From Athripsodes cinereus (Eukaryota; Arthropoda; Insecta; Trichoptera; Leptoceridae), in NCBI GenBank assembly GCA_947579605.1, contig OX388307.1, forward strand, positions 29,303,237 through 29,367,236: a stretch of 64,000 nucleotides of DNA, written 5' to 3'. Position 1 is the stretch's first letter. Every line of letters begins with the position of its first letter. Positions 11,955-22,897 of the stretch are shown here, piece after piece. The translations under genes were made by a program, and so were the position numbers. The notes below the pieces were generated by a model. It was not told the origin of the DNA. It ran no database searches and worked only from the letters and a program-made list of their open reading frames with translations.

Positions 11955-12314
11955 TAATAAGTGTTGTGAGTGTGAAATACTAGTGATGTTTTATGTATTT
12001 GTATATTGTAAATCTATGTACATACATAGTTGGGCGACTTTTAACTAATATGGATATAATAAAATCTCACCTCCCTTTATGGCATATCATATTCGAGTAC
12101 CCTAATAAAAATTATTATTATTAATATATATTATTACATATTATTATTATCCTTCGCAGTATAATATAACAAACAAACAAACAAGCAAATAAACAACAAC
12201 ACGTCTAGTCGTAATATTAATCTTAACATCGAAACATTTCAAGTGAATTTATGTACCTATATTTTATTTTACAAACGTACATCCTCGTAGAAAGAATCGT
12301 CTGTATCATTTAAT

Positions 12315-12450
12315 TTAATGTGTCTTTATTTATTTATTTATTTATTCATAGCCAGTAACACACTTCAAACAACACAAACCAATATATACAAACAAATATA
12401 TTCATTCCGCAAGAAACTATGCGTTGCCCAATTTAAAAGTTTATGCAAAT
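12315..12450 (-). mobile_element. Probable LINE 3' end
   Basis: A (TTTA)n run followed by C/A-rich sequence, the look of minus-strand LINE tails elsewhere in the window. It has no match to families D or E beyond the tail, so the call is tentative. Confidence 0.4.
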
Positions 12451-12753
12451 TAATTAATTGATATATTATTTCATTAGCCCATAAGGTTATCATAATATAT
12501 TATAAAAATATATTAGAGATAAATTAAAAACTGTAAAATAAAACAATAATCATAATTAATCATTTTGAGACTATTATAACACACAAATCAACGAGAAAAC
12601 CATTTTAAGTCTTATTTCTTAAATGACGTTCTTTTCAACTTAGAATAAGTACTGGACAAAGAATAGGTATTTCACTCGTTTCTGTAAGGTTTCAAGTCCT
12701 CTTTAAGAGACACGTTACACTATCTTCGTTCCATATATAAAATGACGCATGTG

Positions 12754-13294
12754 TAATGGGGTGTTCACATTTGGCGAATATCGCCAGGCGAATTTCAAAA
12801 TATATCGCCAGGCGAAAAAACAAAATTCGCCGGACATCCATTGATCTTCTCATCTGTTCACACATTCCACCGATATAGAAACGATCTGGCAGATGCGCTT
12901 TGATTTTGACACTGTTTTCAAAATGGCGTCGAGATGGAGATCGCGAAGTGTTTATTTCTAGTCGAAAATGTTATAGTAGAGGTTATAAGGCGCCTTTTAA
13001 TTAAGGAAACAAATGCTACAAACCAACAACAAAGATAACAGCTGTCACGAAGCGGGAAACATTATAAAATTTATGGGTTATAAAGTTTTTACCATAGATA
13101 CGAACGCCGCGCAAATCTGCGCATGCGCGAATCGTTCAATTGGCCGAAAATGTTGGAAGGTGGTCAACTCGAGACGATATCGTTTCTGCTGGTTTTTATC
13201 GTTTCAGACTAGCTGTCATTTTGTTCACACGATTCAAATGGCTGGCGATATTTTGGTGCATGGCGATATTCGCCAAAGTGAGAACACCACATTA
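12754..13294. mobile_element. 541-bp MITE with TTTGGCGAATATCGCCA inverted repeats
   Basis: The left end TAATGGGGTGTTCACATTTG and the inverse of the right end (TAATGTGGTGTTCTCACTTT) match; both continue GGCGAATATCGCCA, an inverted repeat of about 33 bp with a 2-bp gap. Flanks begin with TA on both sides, compatible with a TA duplication. Its base composition is much richer in G+C than its surroundings, with repeated GGCGA motifs. The open frame at 13013-13333 lies mostly inside it and has no recognisable domain. Confidence 0.8.
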
Positions 13295-13398
13295 GTATAT
13301 ATTTATTTAGGGATGCTCTTAAAACAGTGTTGATTAGGGCATTAAAATTCTTTTTATTTGCTATATTATACTTTTCTAAAAATATTTAGTTTTAATAA

Positions 13399-13495
13399 TT
13401 CGTCGGTAGGGTAAAGTCTCGGCCTCGTGCGCAAAACTCCCCTTTCATGACACAAGCTTTTAGCTTCTGTGAAAGGTGTATAAGGTTATATTTGG
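13399..13495 (+). mobile_element. SINE-A copy with internal deletion
   Basis: Starts TTCGTCGGTAGGGTAAAG and CTCGGCCTCGTG, then jumps to AAAACTCCCCTTTCATGACA and TGTGAAAGGTGTATAAGG. The block holding box B is absent, so this copy should not be transcribed by RNA polymerase III. Confidence 0.8.
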
Positions 13496-13640
13496 TTTTC
13501 AAGAATCACTTGGAACAAAGAATGATTTTAAATTCATAATAAGCAGTTTATTTAAAAAAAAAATACAAAACATCTTAAATATGCATCTACGATATTACGA
13601 ATAAGAATTTAGTATCTTCAGTTCAGGCGTTGAAGTATAT

Positions 13641-13738
13641 TATACATCCTGAATGTCTTGCTTATTATTAGTAGGTATGGAGAGGATGATCTGCAGGTGT
13701 TTTACACGCATTTAGGCAAATTGTGGTATGTGTCATGA
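13641..13738 (+). repeat. SINE-B copy, 3' half, diverged
   Basis: Has ACATCCTGAATGTCTTG, TATGGAGAGGATGATCTGCA and a decayed end TGTGGTATGTGTCATGAT. The 5' half is not recognisable. Confidence 0.6.
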
Positions 13739-14182
13739 TTTTACGGATAAATAAATATAATATAATCTATTATAAATCTCCCAAAACCGTGTCCTGAAGA
13801 TGATCATGGAATGGAGTTTGAAACGTATTGATTATCTTCAAGATACTTTAGGGTTGGAATCTCAATAAACAGGTCAAGATTATGGATATTTGATAGAAAA
13901 ATAAAACAAAAACAAATATTATTGAAATGTAATGAAATGAGAAATTTGAGAAATAATATTCACAACTTAATTGATAGTATTTTTCAATTATTGTCGTGTT
14001 GATTTGCTTTTAGAGAAAATAGTTCTGGTAGAAAGAAAACTGTACCAGCTGATGTATGTAGAATAATATGTAGCGGTAGCCACAGGTGCTGCTGTGAATT
14101 CACTACACTAGAATAATTCTCTCTAATGCTACTATCTAACAAAGTTAATAACAAGTTAGTTCCTCCTAATACTTTATATAGC

Positions 14183-14545
14183 TAAGGCGGCAAACATTAC
14201 ACAGAGTCAATGCGGGACGTAATGATAAGTAATACCAAAATATATAATAGTAAGAATTTGAGAAAATGCCTTATTTTTAAATTTCTACCCACCCGTTAAT
14301 AAAATTTTGATTTGGTATAGGAATTTGAGATATTTCACGACTTCATCGTTTTTGTATCGAAGTATATCAGAAAAAAAACAGATTTTCAAATATCAACCCC
14401 TCCCCCTCACACCGTTTTTATAAGAGTATAAATATTTTAGGAATTTACTAAATGCGGGACAAGCGAATAATCAAAACGTTTTATGCGGGACGACGACTGG
14501 CATTGCGGGACAGTCCCGCAGAGTCCGGAATAGTTAGCCGCCTTA
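14183..14545. mobile_element. 363-bp MITE with TAAGGCGGC ends
   Basis: TAAGGCGGCAAACATT at the left and the inverse TAAGGCGGCTAACTATT at the right form the terminal repeat. TA at each outer edge may be the duplication. Inside, the motif TGCGGGAC occurs at least four times, clustered near the ends (about 14210, 14452, 14490, 14505), and one copy abuts its inverse (GCGGGACAGTCCCGC). No coding frame. Confidence 0.75.
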
Positions 14546-15702
14546 TGTATCTCTAGCTAAGAGTTTCCGCGTATGAGCCATGTGTACCTTTGACATAATA
14601 TATCCAATCCCTTAGGACAGTCCCTAACTTACTAACGGGCACTTAGTCTAATTACTTCGACACCACTCTTCACTTATCCAACCACTAAGAGAAGACATTT
14701 GTATACAAACATCTAGGCAAATTTTAAATGTCACAATGCCGGTGTCTAATTTACTTAAAAGTTTCCGACTTCAAAAAAGTAGCGTAAACTCGTAATATTA
14801 CGATACACTAGTTTCATATTCACCAGGGATTTATGAAACTCCTGAAGATAATTAAAATAAGGAATGAGAAGAAAGTGGATGCAATGTGTCTAAGACAAAA
14901 ATATATCAGACCATAGACCCAAGTATCTTTCTCTTCAATATTGTACAAGTAATACATATATTCATCTTCTTTCTCTTAGTTGTGTCGGAAGTCCATTGAA
15001 TCTAGGTATTTCCTCCAGAGATCCCTCTCTTTTGCTGCTAGCGGAACCTTTAGCCATTCCAAACCAAGTCTTTCAACACACAGATTTGCCACTCAATTGA
15101 TTCAATTGCACAAAATAATTTCTTATCGTGTTACTCAAACAACATTTATAATGTGTTGAAGAAATACACAAAAATGATAATTATCCGAGACACCTAATAA
15201 TATGCCTACTTATTGGAATGGCTTAGTTCTGCAGATAGGATTTTGAAAAATGACGTGACGATGACTGTCGTCGCTTATTCAAGTGAGAAAATTTACTCCG
15301 AATATGAAAAGCAAAGTAAGTACTGAGGAAAATATAAAAGTAGATTTATTCAAACATAGTGGATCTTTCGATTGTACTTTGAAGGATCCAACGACCATCC
15401 GGATAGTACAGAAGCCTCGAGACTTTTATTTAGTCGTATACCTTCGTTCAATTTAACGTAACAAATTAAAACTATTAAACATATAGAAGAGGTTATCGGG
15501 TTAGTTTTCTATTTTGTAAGTTGTATTATCAGCACAACTCGCTGATGTTGTTCCCCACTCTGATGGGATAATACCACATGAGGGAGTTTATAGTATATAT
15601 AAAACCTTTTCCCAAAATTAAGGACCTCCAGGAGGATATTAGTTTCCCGCTGTGGGATATTAACTTAATGATATTTTACAAAACAATTTTAATTTGTTCT
15701 CT
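14546..15702. other. No gene seen, left flank of the nested LINE
   Basis: Moderately AT-rich and probably single-copy. No splice-bounded coding stretch was found. Confidence 0.4.
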
Positions 15703-15716
15703 GTAAATTCCGCTAC

Positions 15717-16934
15717 GAGTCAGCGGTGAGACTCGCCATCCACCATGCCGCTCCCGAGGGGAAAGGCGCGAAGAAAAGGAGAGAGTGTAGAGTGGGTGTA
15801 TGGAACATAAGGGGAGGAATGGATGGAAAGATGAAAGAACTGATTGATGTAATGAATGGAAAAAATCTAGATATTGTGTGTCTAAGTGAAACTAAAAAGA
15901 AAGGTAATGGATTATGTGAGCGCGATGGTATGATAGAAATTTGGTCTGGAGTGCCTGAAGAACAGCATGCGTGTCAAGGAGTAGGAGTAATTCTAGGAAG
16001 GAGAATTGCAGAATGTATGAATGGATATGAGTGTGTAAGCCCAAGACTCATTTGGATTCGTCTCAAAGTAGGGTTAACTAGACTACTCCTGATTACAGGT
16101 TATGGTCCTGGAAACGATGCAAGAGAAGAGGAAAAGGATGAGTTCTGGGATAGTGTAAAAAAGATAGCAGAATCTAAGAAAGACAATGAAAGGATTTTAC
16201 TGGCTGGAGATTTTAATGGATGGGTTGGAGTGAGAAGAAGAGACTATGAAAGCGTGTTAGGTGATCACGGCGATGGAAGAGTGAATGATAATGGAAGAAG
16301 ACTGCTAGAGGTATGCATGGAATGGGATCTTTTTGTATCCAATACATTTTTTGAACACAAAGATATCCATTTGTTTACTTGGGAGAGAGGGTGTGAGAGA
16401 TCCTTAATCGATTATGTATGTGTTGACTCAAATCTTCGGAAGGCCACCATTGATACACGTGTGTATAGGGGCGCTGAGCTGGAAACTGACCATTTTCTTG
16501 TGGTTTCAAGAATATGCTTGTTCTCTGGCTGGCGGTCTAAAACACATAAAGATCAGAAAGCTAAGAGGATAAAAGTCGAAAAGTTGAATGAGATAGAGTG
16601 TAGGGAAAAGTATGAAAGAGAAACATGTATGAAATTTGATGCAAATGAAGGTAATGATTTGAATGTAGATGAGAGATGGAGTGTGATGAAACAAGTGCTA
16701 GTAGACTGTGCAAAAGATATCTGTGGAGAAACTGTGATTGGACGGAAAAAAGGCGATGCATGGTGGGATGATGATGTTAAAGACGCAGTTATGAAAAAGA
16801 AGAATGCATGGAAGGGTGTGCTAGCCTCACGTAATCTAGATCAAGGAAAAATTGAGAGTGCTAGAGAAGTATACAAGGAATGTAAGAAAGCTGTAAAGGA
16901 ACTGATAAAGGAAAAAAAAGAAATTAGTAGATGA
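15717..16934 (+). CDS. RTE-like LINE endonuclease part (APE type)
   Basis: This frame encodes the N-terminal half of the LINE protein: an apurinic/apyrimidinic-type endonuclease that would nick the target DNA before reverse transcription. From residue 1 at the GTG of 15726, visible motifs are VWNIRGG near residue 25, LSETKK (catalytic Glu) near 54, TGYGPGND near 123, LLAGDFNG (Asp and Asn) near 158, SLIDYVCVDSNL near 229 and ETDHFLV (terminal Asp-His pair) near 252. All key residues of the family are present. The C-terminal part is rich in Lys and Glu and would link to the reverse transcriptase. The frame ends early at TGA 16932-16934, just after an A8 run at 16912-16919; one extra A there explains the break. 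Confidence 0.92.
   Translation, partial: ESAVRLAIHHAAPEGKGAKKRRECRVGVWNIRGGMDGKMKELIDVMNGKNLDIVCLSETKKKGNGLCERDGMIEIWSGVPEEQHACQGVGVILGRRIAECMNGYECVSPRLIWIRLKVGLTRLLLITGYGPGNDAREEEKDEFWDSVKKIAESKKDNERILLAGDFNGWVGVRRRDYESVLGDHGDGRVNDNGRRLLEVCMEWDLFVSNTFFEHKDIHLFTWERGCERSLIDYVCVDSNLRKATIDTRVYRGAELETDHFLVVSRICLFSGWRSKTHKDQKAKRIKVEKLNEIECREKYERETCMKFDANEGNDLNVDERWSVMKQVLVDCAKDICGETVIGRKKGDAWWDDDVKDAVMKKKNAWKGVLASRNLDQGKIESAREVYKECKKAVKELIKEKKEISR
16912..16919 (+). other. A8 homopolymer, site of a 1-base frameshift in the LINE frame
   Basis: The endonuclease frame and the reverse transcriptase frame differ by one base. The protein similarity to RTE elements and the Lys/Glu-rich linker run through this point, so one A too many in the run is the simplest cause. 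It could be a real mutation, polymerase slippage or an assembly error. The change needed is +1, so a standard -1 slippery site does not explain it. Confidence 0.75.
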
Positions 16935-16950
16935 AGCAGAGTGTAAGAAA

Positions 16951-18753
16951 TTGTCTGATAATGTGAAAGAAAATATGAAAATATTTTGGAAAGAAGTTAA
17001 GCGTAAAAGAAGCAACAATGAGGTGAATAGTATGAATGCGATTAGAAATAAAGAGGGATGTATGTTGATGAATGGTGTTGACGTTGTGAATAGATGGAAA
17101 GAATATTTTGAGGAGCTGTTTGAAAGTGGAGGTGAATGTCCAAGCCAGAACAGTGAAAGGGAAAACGCGAATGAAACAAGGGATGAAGAAATAACTATGG
17201 ATGAGATTAAGAATGCATTGAAGAAAGCAAAGAATGGCAAAGCGGTTGGATATGATATGATCTCTACGGAATTCATCAGTTTGAGTGGGCTGAGGACTCT
17301 CGAATGGTGTCATGCACTCTTTAACCAGTGTTGGAGGGAAGGTTGCACGCCAGAAGACTGGCGAAAAGCTGTGATATGCCCTCTATACAAAGGAAAGGGG
17401 TCAAGACTAGAATGCGGGAGTTATCGGGCTATCAGTCTGCTGAGCTCGGTGGGGAAGCTGTATGCAAGAATATTGATTGAAAGAGTTCGAAAAGTAACTG
17501 AGACGAATGTATGGGATGTGCAAGGTGCCTTTCAGAGTGGTAGAGGATGTGTGGACCAGATTTTTTCCCTGCGAATGGTGACAGAGAAGCTCCTGGAGAA
17601 ACACCAGAAGCTTTTCTGCGCGTTTGTTGATCTTGAAAAGGCTTATGATAGAGTAGATCGTGAGAAAATGTGGCAAGTGCTATCAATGTGTGGGGTGGGT
17701 AGTCAGCTAATTCGCGCCATTGCGTCCCTATATACAGGAAGTTCTGCATGTGTTAGAGTGAACAATAACCTGTCGGAATGGTTCACACTGACAAAAGGAG
17801 TGAAACAAGGGTGCGTTATGTCGCCATGGCTTTTTAACCTATACATTGATCATTGTATTCGTCCATTGAAAGAAATGAATGTAGGTGTTGATATGAATGG
17901 GATGAATGTAAGAGCGTTAATGTTTGCCGATGATTTGGTATTGATGGCTGAAAGTGAAAGTGATCTACAGCGAATGATGACGTGTGTGTATGAAAATTGT
18001 GCGATTAATGGATTGAGAATGAATGCAAAAAAGACAAAAATTATGGTGTTTGAAAGAGGAAGTGAGAGAACAGTATGCCAGGTGATGATTGACAACGACG
18101 TGTTAGAGCAAGTTGACGAATGTGTGTACTTAGGTAGCTTGTTCACGAGAGATGGGAAGTGTGAAAGCGATATTGAAAGGAGAAAAGTTGCTGGCAATAA
18201 GGTAAATGGTGCAATCCGACCAATAATTGCAAATAGAAACATATCCACCACAGCTAAAAGGTTGGTGCACTCTGCTATCTTAGTGCCAACACTTATGTAT
18301 GCAAGTGAGACGTGGACATGGTTAAAGAAGGATGAAAGTGGCATAAATGCAGTAGAAATGAGATCGTTGAGAAGGATGTGTGGTAAAAGTCTGAGAGATC
18401 GTGTGCGTAACATTGATATACGAAAGGAATGTGGAATGAAAGTTGGTGTAATAACAAGGATGAATGTAAATAAGTTAAGATGGTTTGGGCACGTGGAAAG
18501 AATGAATGAGGACAGAATGACTAAGAAGATATATTTGTCTGAGAGGAATGGTGCTCGGAGAAATGGACGTCCGAGGATTAAATGGCAAGATCATTTAAAT
18601 CAAATCCTACAGGACGGTCACGTGTTGAGCACATTGAACAGGAGAGCATGCATGAGGAATTGTATGACAGTGACGGAAGCGAAAGATGTATGCAAAGATA
18701 GAAGGAAGTGGCGCTCGATCCTTTCTGCCTACCCCGCGAGGGAAGCGGCGTGA
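16951..18753 (+). CDS. RTE-like LINE reverse transcriptase part
   Basis: This encodes the reverse transcriptase that would copy the LINE RNA at the nicked target. The frame is continuous with the endonuclease apart from the 1-base slip upstream; 16951 is only where it is first conveniently read and is not a true start. In order it shows GSYRAISLLSSVGKLYARIL, then VQGAFQSGRGCVDQ, AFVDLEKAYDRVD (motif A Asp), GVKQGCVMSPWLFNLYID (motif B) and MFADDLVLMAES (catalytic Asp pair, motif C). The thumb and C-terminal regions follow: DECVYLGSLF, KLRWFGHVERMNEDR, NGRPRIKWQDHLNQIL and NRRACMRNCMT. It stops at TGA 18751-18753. All catalytic residues look intact and no other stop interrupts 600 residues, which points to a young copy. 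Family assignment to the RTE group rests on motif spelling and the tandem-repeat tail. Confidence 0.93.
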   Translation: MSDNVKENMKIFWKEVKRKRSNNEVNSMNAIRNKEGCMLMNGVDVVNRWKEYFEELFESGGECPSQNSERENANETRDEEITMDEIKNALKKAKNGKAVGYDMISTEFISLSGLRTLEWCHALFNQCWREGCTPEDWRKAVICPLYKGKGSRLECGSYRAISLLSSVGKLYARILIERVRKVTETNVWDVQGAFQSGRGCVDQIFSLRMVTEKLLEKHQKLFCAFVDLEKAYDRVDREKMWQVLSMCGVGSQLIRAIASLYTGSSACVRVNNNLSEWFTLTKGVKQGCVMSPWLFNLYIDHCIRPLKEMNVGVDMNGMNVRALMFADDLVLMAESESDLQRMMTCVYENCAINGLRMNAKKTKIMVFERGSERTVCQVMIDNDVLEQVDECVYLGSLFTRDGKCESDIERRKVAGNKVNGAIRPIIANRNISTTAKRLVHSAILVPTLMYASETWTWLKKDESGINAVEMRSLRRMCGKSLRDRVRNIDIRKECGMKVGVITRMNVNKLRWFGHVERMNEDRMTKKIYLSERNGARRNGRPRIKWQDHLNQILQDGHVLSTLNRRACMRNCMTVTEAKDVCKDRRKWRSILSAYPAREAA

Positions 18754-18775
18754 TGGTATGTATTAGTGATGTAAC

Positions 18776-18875
18776 GAATATTCGCATTCGCATTCGCATT
18801 CGCGAATATTCGCATATTTCAAAGTATTCGCATTCGCATTCGCAAAAAAATATGCGAATGTTTTGCGAATATTAT
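18776..18875. repeat. Left subterminal ATTCGC array of hAT-2
   Basis: Tandem ATTCGC hexamers and GCGAATATTCGC palindromes, the presumed binding sites of the transposase. The matching array lies at 22824-22897. Confidence 0.85.
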
Positions 18876-19066
18876 TTTAGTAATAAAGTATCCGGTCTGT
18901 TCCGTGTTGGCCACATTTGTTGTATTGTTTCCTGTGTTCGTTTGCTTGATGATGTTATTATTATTAGGAGAAATATGCATTTGTGGAGATTTAATTTATA
19001 TGTTTGTTTTAAGCATTACAACTGCTATGAGTATAGGGCCCTACAATAATTTTATATTCTATTTAA

Positions 19067-22000
19067 GGAATATTTATATCATACTACAAGGTGAACCACA
19101 CTAAAGTATTCTCTCAGAATTTTCGGGGCTTGAAGACTAAGATCGAGGAGTTTAGAGCAAACTTATTTGCAAATAGTTATGATATAATTGTTCTGACGGA
19201 AACTTGGCTAAATTGTGGCATATTTGACTGCGAACTTTTTCAAAACGAATATACAGTTTACCGCAAGGATAGGGATTTCATGTTGAGTGGTAAAAGGGAT
19301 GGAGGTGGGGTCTTAATTGCTGTGGATCGGACACTAGGATATTCATCCACTCTTGTTTGGGATGATACAGGTGAAAGTTTTTTTTACCAGTATTCGTTTT
19401 TCATCGGTAACGCATGAAAAAATGCTCACCGCTACTGGGTGTAGTATATGTATATACCGCCTTCCACATCCTTAGATACTTAAAACATCTTTTTTTTAAA
19501 GTATATCTGAACGTTTAATCAGCTATTACGGCAAAACGGATATTTGTCTTATTGGAGATTCCAATATCCCAACAATCCAATGGAAAAAAGACCCCGATGT
19601 TGATTCAATCTTTGTTCCGTATTCTTATTCGTGTCCTGTTGCGCAGTATTTGATAGAATCTATATCTTTTCTCAATATGTTTCAGTCTAACGGAGTTTAT
19701 AACAGCAATCAAGTTATCTTGGATTTAGTTCTTTCAACTATTCTGTGTTCTGTTACCAGATGTGACTCTCCACTGGTTGGTAAGGATTCACACTATCCTT
19801 CACTGTTGATAGATTATGAGTTTGAAATTGCTGAGGATTTGTCTCAAAATATGATCCAGAAATTAATATACTTTAAGTCAAACTTTTCGGAAATAAATTT
19901 TGAACTACAAAGTGTTGATTGGGTCAGTGTTTTGGGAAACGGACCGGTGAATAAGATGATTGAATCTTTTTATGGTTATGTTTTGCCAATAATTGAGAAG
20001 CATACACCTACATATGAAGAGGGTGTCACTTAATAATTTTCCCAAATGGTTCTCTAATAGAATTCTGTTATTGTTTAAGAGAAGTCTAAGGCTTGGCGTA
20101 AGTTGAAGATGAACCGTAATGATTCTGACTACAATTTATTTTTTCAACTAAGAGCTCAGTTGAAGTTGTCGCAGAATCACGATTATAGGTCTTTTATTAA
20201 TAACACTGAGAAGTCACTTAAGGGCAATGTCAAGTCTTTCTTTTCATTCGTGAATTCCCTTAAAGAATCTAGAGGCTATCCAAGGGTAATGGGTGACGGT
20301 GACCAGACTTCGAGCGATCCAGAGGGGATTGCAAACTTGTTTTCGACGTTTTTTGGTTCTGTATTTTCACTGAATAATTTGCATGATTCTAATACTAAAG
20401 AATTGGAAAATATTTTAACTAACTCATGTTTATCCATGGTTAATATCTTGAAATCTGATATTCATAAACATTTATTAGGTATAGATGAGACAAAAGGAGT
20501 TGGCCCTGATGGTCTAGCACCAATATATTAAAGAGATGTGTAAGTCATTTAACCAAACCATTGTATCTGACATTTATTAGAACACCTTGCTGCAGGAGGC
20601 AATCTAGACTATGGGACATGGAAAACCCTAAATCGACTGAGATCTGGTGTAGGAAACTGCCGCGACAATAGAGAACGATTGGGCTTCCTACAGGACGAAT
20701 CCGGAGCGTGTGACTGTGGTGCAGCACAGACTATGCCACACTTGTTGGAGTGTCCATTGTGCCCTGTCACTTGCACTATGGAGGATATTTTTGACGCATC
20801 TCCACCTGCTGCGCGTTTTGCGCAGTACTGGAAATCAGTTTGATGGGTTTTTTCTCTGGGTTTCGACACGATAAATAAATTAGGAGTTTACAAGAAGGAT
20901 GCTTTCCATGCAAATGGAAGATGGCTAGTATTATTCCTTTGCATAAATCTGGCAGCAAATCGGACGTTCGTAACTACAGACCAATTTTAATTCTATCACC
21001 TATTTCAAAAATATTTGAGGGTATGGTTCGTGAACAAATTACTTTTTTCCTGAAGCCGTATCTTCTTGTAGAGCAGCATGGATTCATGAGTGGAAGATCG
21101 ACAGTAACAAATCTGATTTTTTTTCTCAGCTATGGACAATCGTATACAGTTGGATGCCATTTATATCGGCTTTCAAAAGGCATTTGATAAAGTAGAACAT
21201 CGACTTTTTTCAACTAAGGTGGATTGACTCATATATTTCTGATAGATTGATGACAGTTAAACTTAACGGTTACTCATCTGGCAGTGTCAGTGTTACATCT
21301 GGTGTCCCTCAGGGGTCTTCTTTGGGTCCTTTACTTTTCACGATATTCATAAACAACATAAAAAAGCGCTTTGACCACTCAGAGCTTCTATTATTTGCGG
21401 ACGATTTAAAAATATACTGTCAAATTCAATTATTGTTTGACTATGAATTGCTTAACGAGGACTTGGAAAGACTACACGAGTACTGTAAAAGAAATAACTT
21501 GCACTTGAATCTGGAGAAGTGTAATCTGATCTCTTTTACCAAAAATAGAAACAAAATTCGATAAATTTACAATATCCATAATCATGATTTAAAAGAAGTA
21601 AATAAGATTAGAGATTTAGGTGTGGTGTTTGACTCTGAGCTTCACTTTGATGATCACGTGAACAAAATTATCGAAGAGAGCAATAAAATACTGGGATTTA
21701 TTCTGAGATCTACAAAGTCATTTAGGTTATATGAATCGTATTTGTACTTGTACTTATCGTTGTTTCGCTCCAAGCTGGAGGACTGTTCCTCTGTATGGAA
21801 TCCACATTTTAAAAAATATGTCGATCAAGTTGAGAGAACTCAGTCTAAATTCATTCGTTTGGTTAGGAAGAGATTGCATTATCCTGTATTTATTAAAGAT
21901 TTGCCTAAATTGGAATTGTGAAGAGTTTTGCTGGATGCATGCAACCTGAGAAAAATATGCTTGTCCGAATACGATGTGCCTAATATTTTAGATAGGATTA

Positions 22001-22189
22001 GCTTTAGAATGCTTCCTTTAACAAGATCTTGTTTTCCGTTCTACATTAAAAAAAAAAACAAAAACGATTGCAGACTCAAGAAACCCTGTTTATAGAATTT
22101 TAAAGTGCCAATTACGTCAGGTTTGTGAGAAAGGAGAGTTGAGGGTAGAAAAAGATGAAATAAATATTAAAAAAAATGTATATGTTTGA
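19067..22189 (+). pseudogene. Jockey/CR1-like endonuclease and reverse transcriptase, many frameshifts
   Basis: The coding region survives as pieces in different frames. Endonuclease: about 19067-19417 (SQNFRGLKTK, VLTETWL with catalytic Glu, GGGVLIAVD) and about 19440-20033 (LIGDSNIP where the family usually has GDFN; then LDLVLS and DSHYPSL in the DH position). Reverse transcriptase: 20103-20575 (KGVGPDGLAP), 20884-21187 (MASIIPLHKSGSK, YRPILILSPISKIFE, QHGFMSGRS), 21190-21564 (QKAFDKVEH, SGVPQGSSLGPLLF, LLFADDLKIY) and 21565-22189 (IRDLGVVFDSEL, FRSKLEDCSSVWNPH). At least four frame breaks, plus the insert at 20581-20878, make it non-functional. The piece boundaries are approximate. Confidence 0.88.
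20581..20878 (+). mobile_element. 5'-truncated LINE fragment inserted in the jockey-like LINE
   Basis: A 5-bp duplication, ATTAG (20576-20580 and 20879-20883), flanks it, and the host reverse transcriptase frame reads on correctly if the insert is ignored. Frame 20583-20843 encodes the C-terminal end of another LINE protein: TWKTLNRLRSGVGNCRDN, then ACDCGAAQTMPHLLECP, the CxC...H...C knuckle that ends R1/jockey-type polyproteins. After the TGA there is a short 3' stretch and an ATAAATAA tail. Confidence 0.9.
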
Positions 22190-22544
22190 TAAAATGTGAA
22201 GTGTTTGGGATAGTATTAATTTTTAGACTGTTTTTTGAATTTTTAAATTTTTGATTTTTCTTTTTTAAGAGTTTTTTTGTATTGTTAATGCATACATTAG
22301 TGAAGTGTGAATGTGTTTGTGCGAATGAATGTATTAGGTATGTGTGCGAAATTGGGTGAGCAGCGATTTGTAATAGGAATGGGTGATTGGATGTATTGTG
22401 AATTAATACCTATATTATGTGTAAGATTTTCTATAATTGTTTTGTGTGTTATTGCTGAAGTATGCACTGTTTCGATGTAAGACTATTGGAATGTTTTTGT
22501 CGCTTACATGTTTATATTTATAAATAAAATAAATAAAAATAAAT

Positions 22545-22640
22545 AAAGCTTTATTGGCATCAATATTTATAATGTGTACACTGTACATGTTATTCCAGTC
22601 CAATAAACTACCAAAAGGCGGGCTTATCGCATATGCGATT
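22545..22640 (-). mobile_element. 3' end of a LINE (family E), diverged
   Basis: Minus-strand similarity to family E through TACACTGTACATG, GGCGGGCTTATCGC and GCGATTTCTTCC. It abuts the tail of the jockey-like LINE, within hAT-2. Confidence 0.6.
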
Positions 22641-22823
22641 TCTTCCTATTTATATGTCTTTCATCTGTTGTGTACCATGTAAATGAAGAAACAAATCAGT
22701 AATTCGGTGAAAGTACCGGATACTTACCCGGTACATTGTGGAAAAAGGTACTGCAAGAAAATATTCTTTAAGAAAACCGAGGAGTTTTGGAATATTTCAA
22801 ATTCCTATACCATTTTCAAGTCA

Positions 22824-22897
22824 ATATTCGCATTCGCATTCGCATTCGCGAATGTCGGCATGAAATATTCGCATTCGCATTCGCATTCGCGAATATC
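22824..22897. repeat. Right subterminal ATTCGC array of hAT-2
   Basis: Two blocks of four and three ATTCGC hexamers, each closed by CGCGAAT. The blocks mirror the left array. Confidence 0.85.

Larger units (their letters stand above)
19067..22544 (+). mobile_element. Jockey/CR1-like LINE inside hAT-2, decayed, carrying another LINE fragment
   Basis: Sequence with jockey/CR1-type endonuclease and reverse transcriptase similarity, then a 3' untranslated region ending in an A-rich TAAATAAAATAAATAAAAAT-type tail near 22512-22544. The 5' edge is uncertain and no ORF1 is seen, so it is probably 5'-truncated. The target duplication could not be set because another LINE end (22545-22640) abuts the tail. 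Confidence 0.8.

Noticed and set aside
13013..13333. 106-residue open frame
   Set aside because: Mostly contained in the 541-bp MITE and explained by its higher G+C; no domain.
16905..16935. Programmed ribosomal frameshift between the LINE endonuclease and reverse transcriptase
   Set aside because: The shift needed is +1, while an A-run favours -1; RTE elements normally use one frame. A one-base insertion or sequencing error is simpler.
16506..18413. Several minus-strand open frames of 60-187 residues
   Set aside because: Shadows of the RTE-like LINE coding strand, leucine- and serine-rich as expected from antisense reading.
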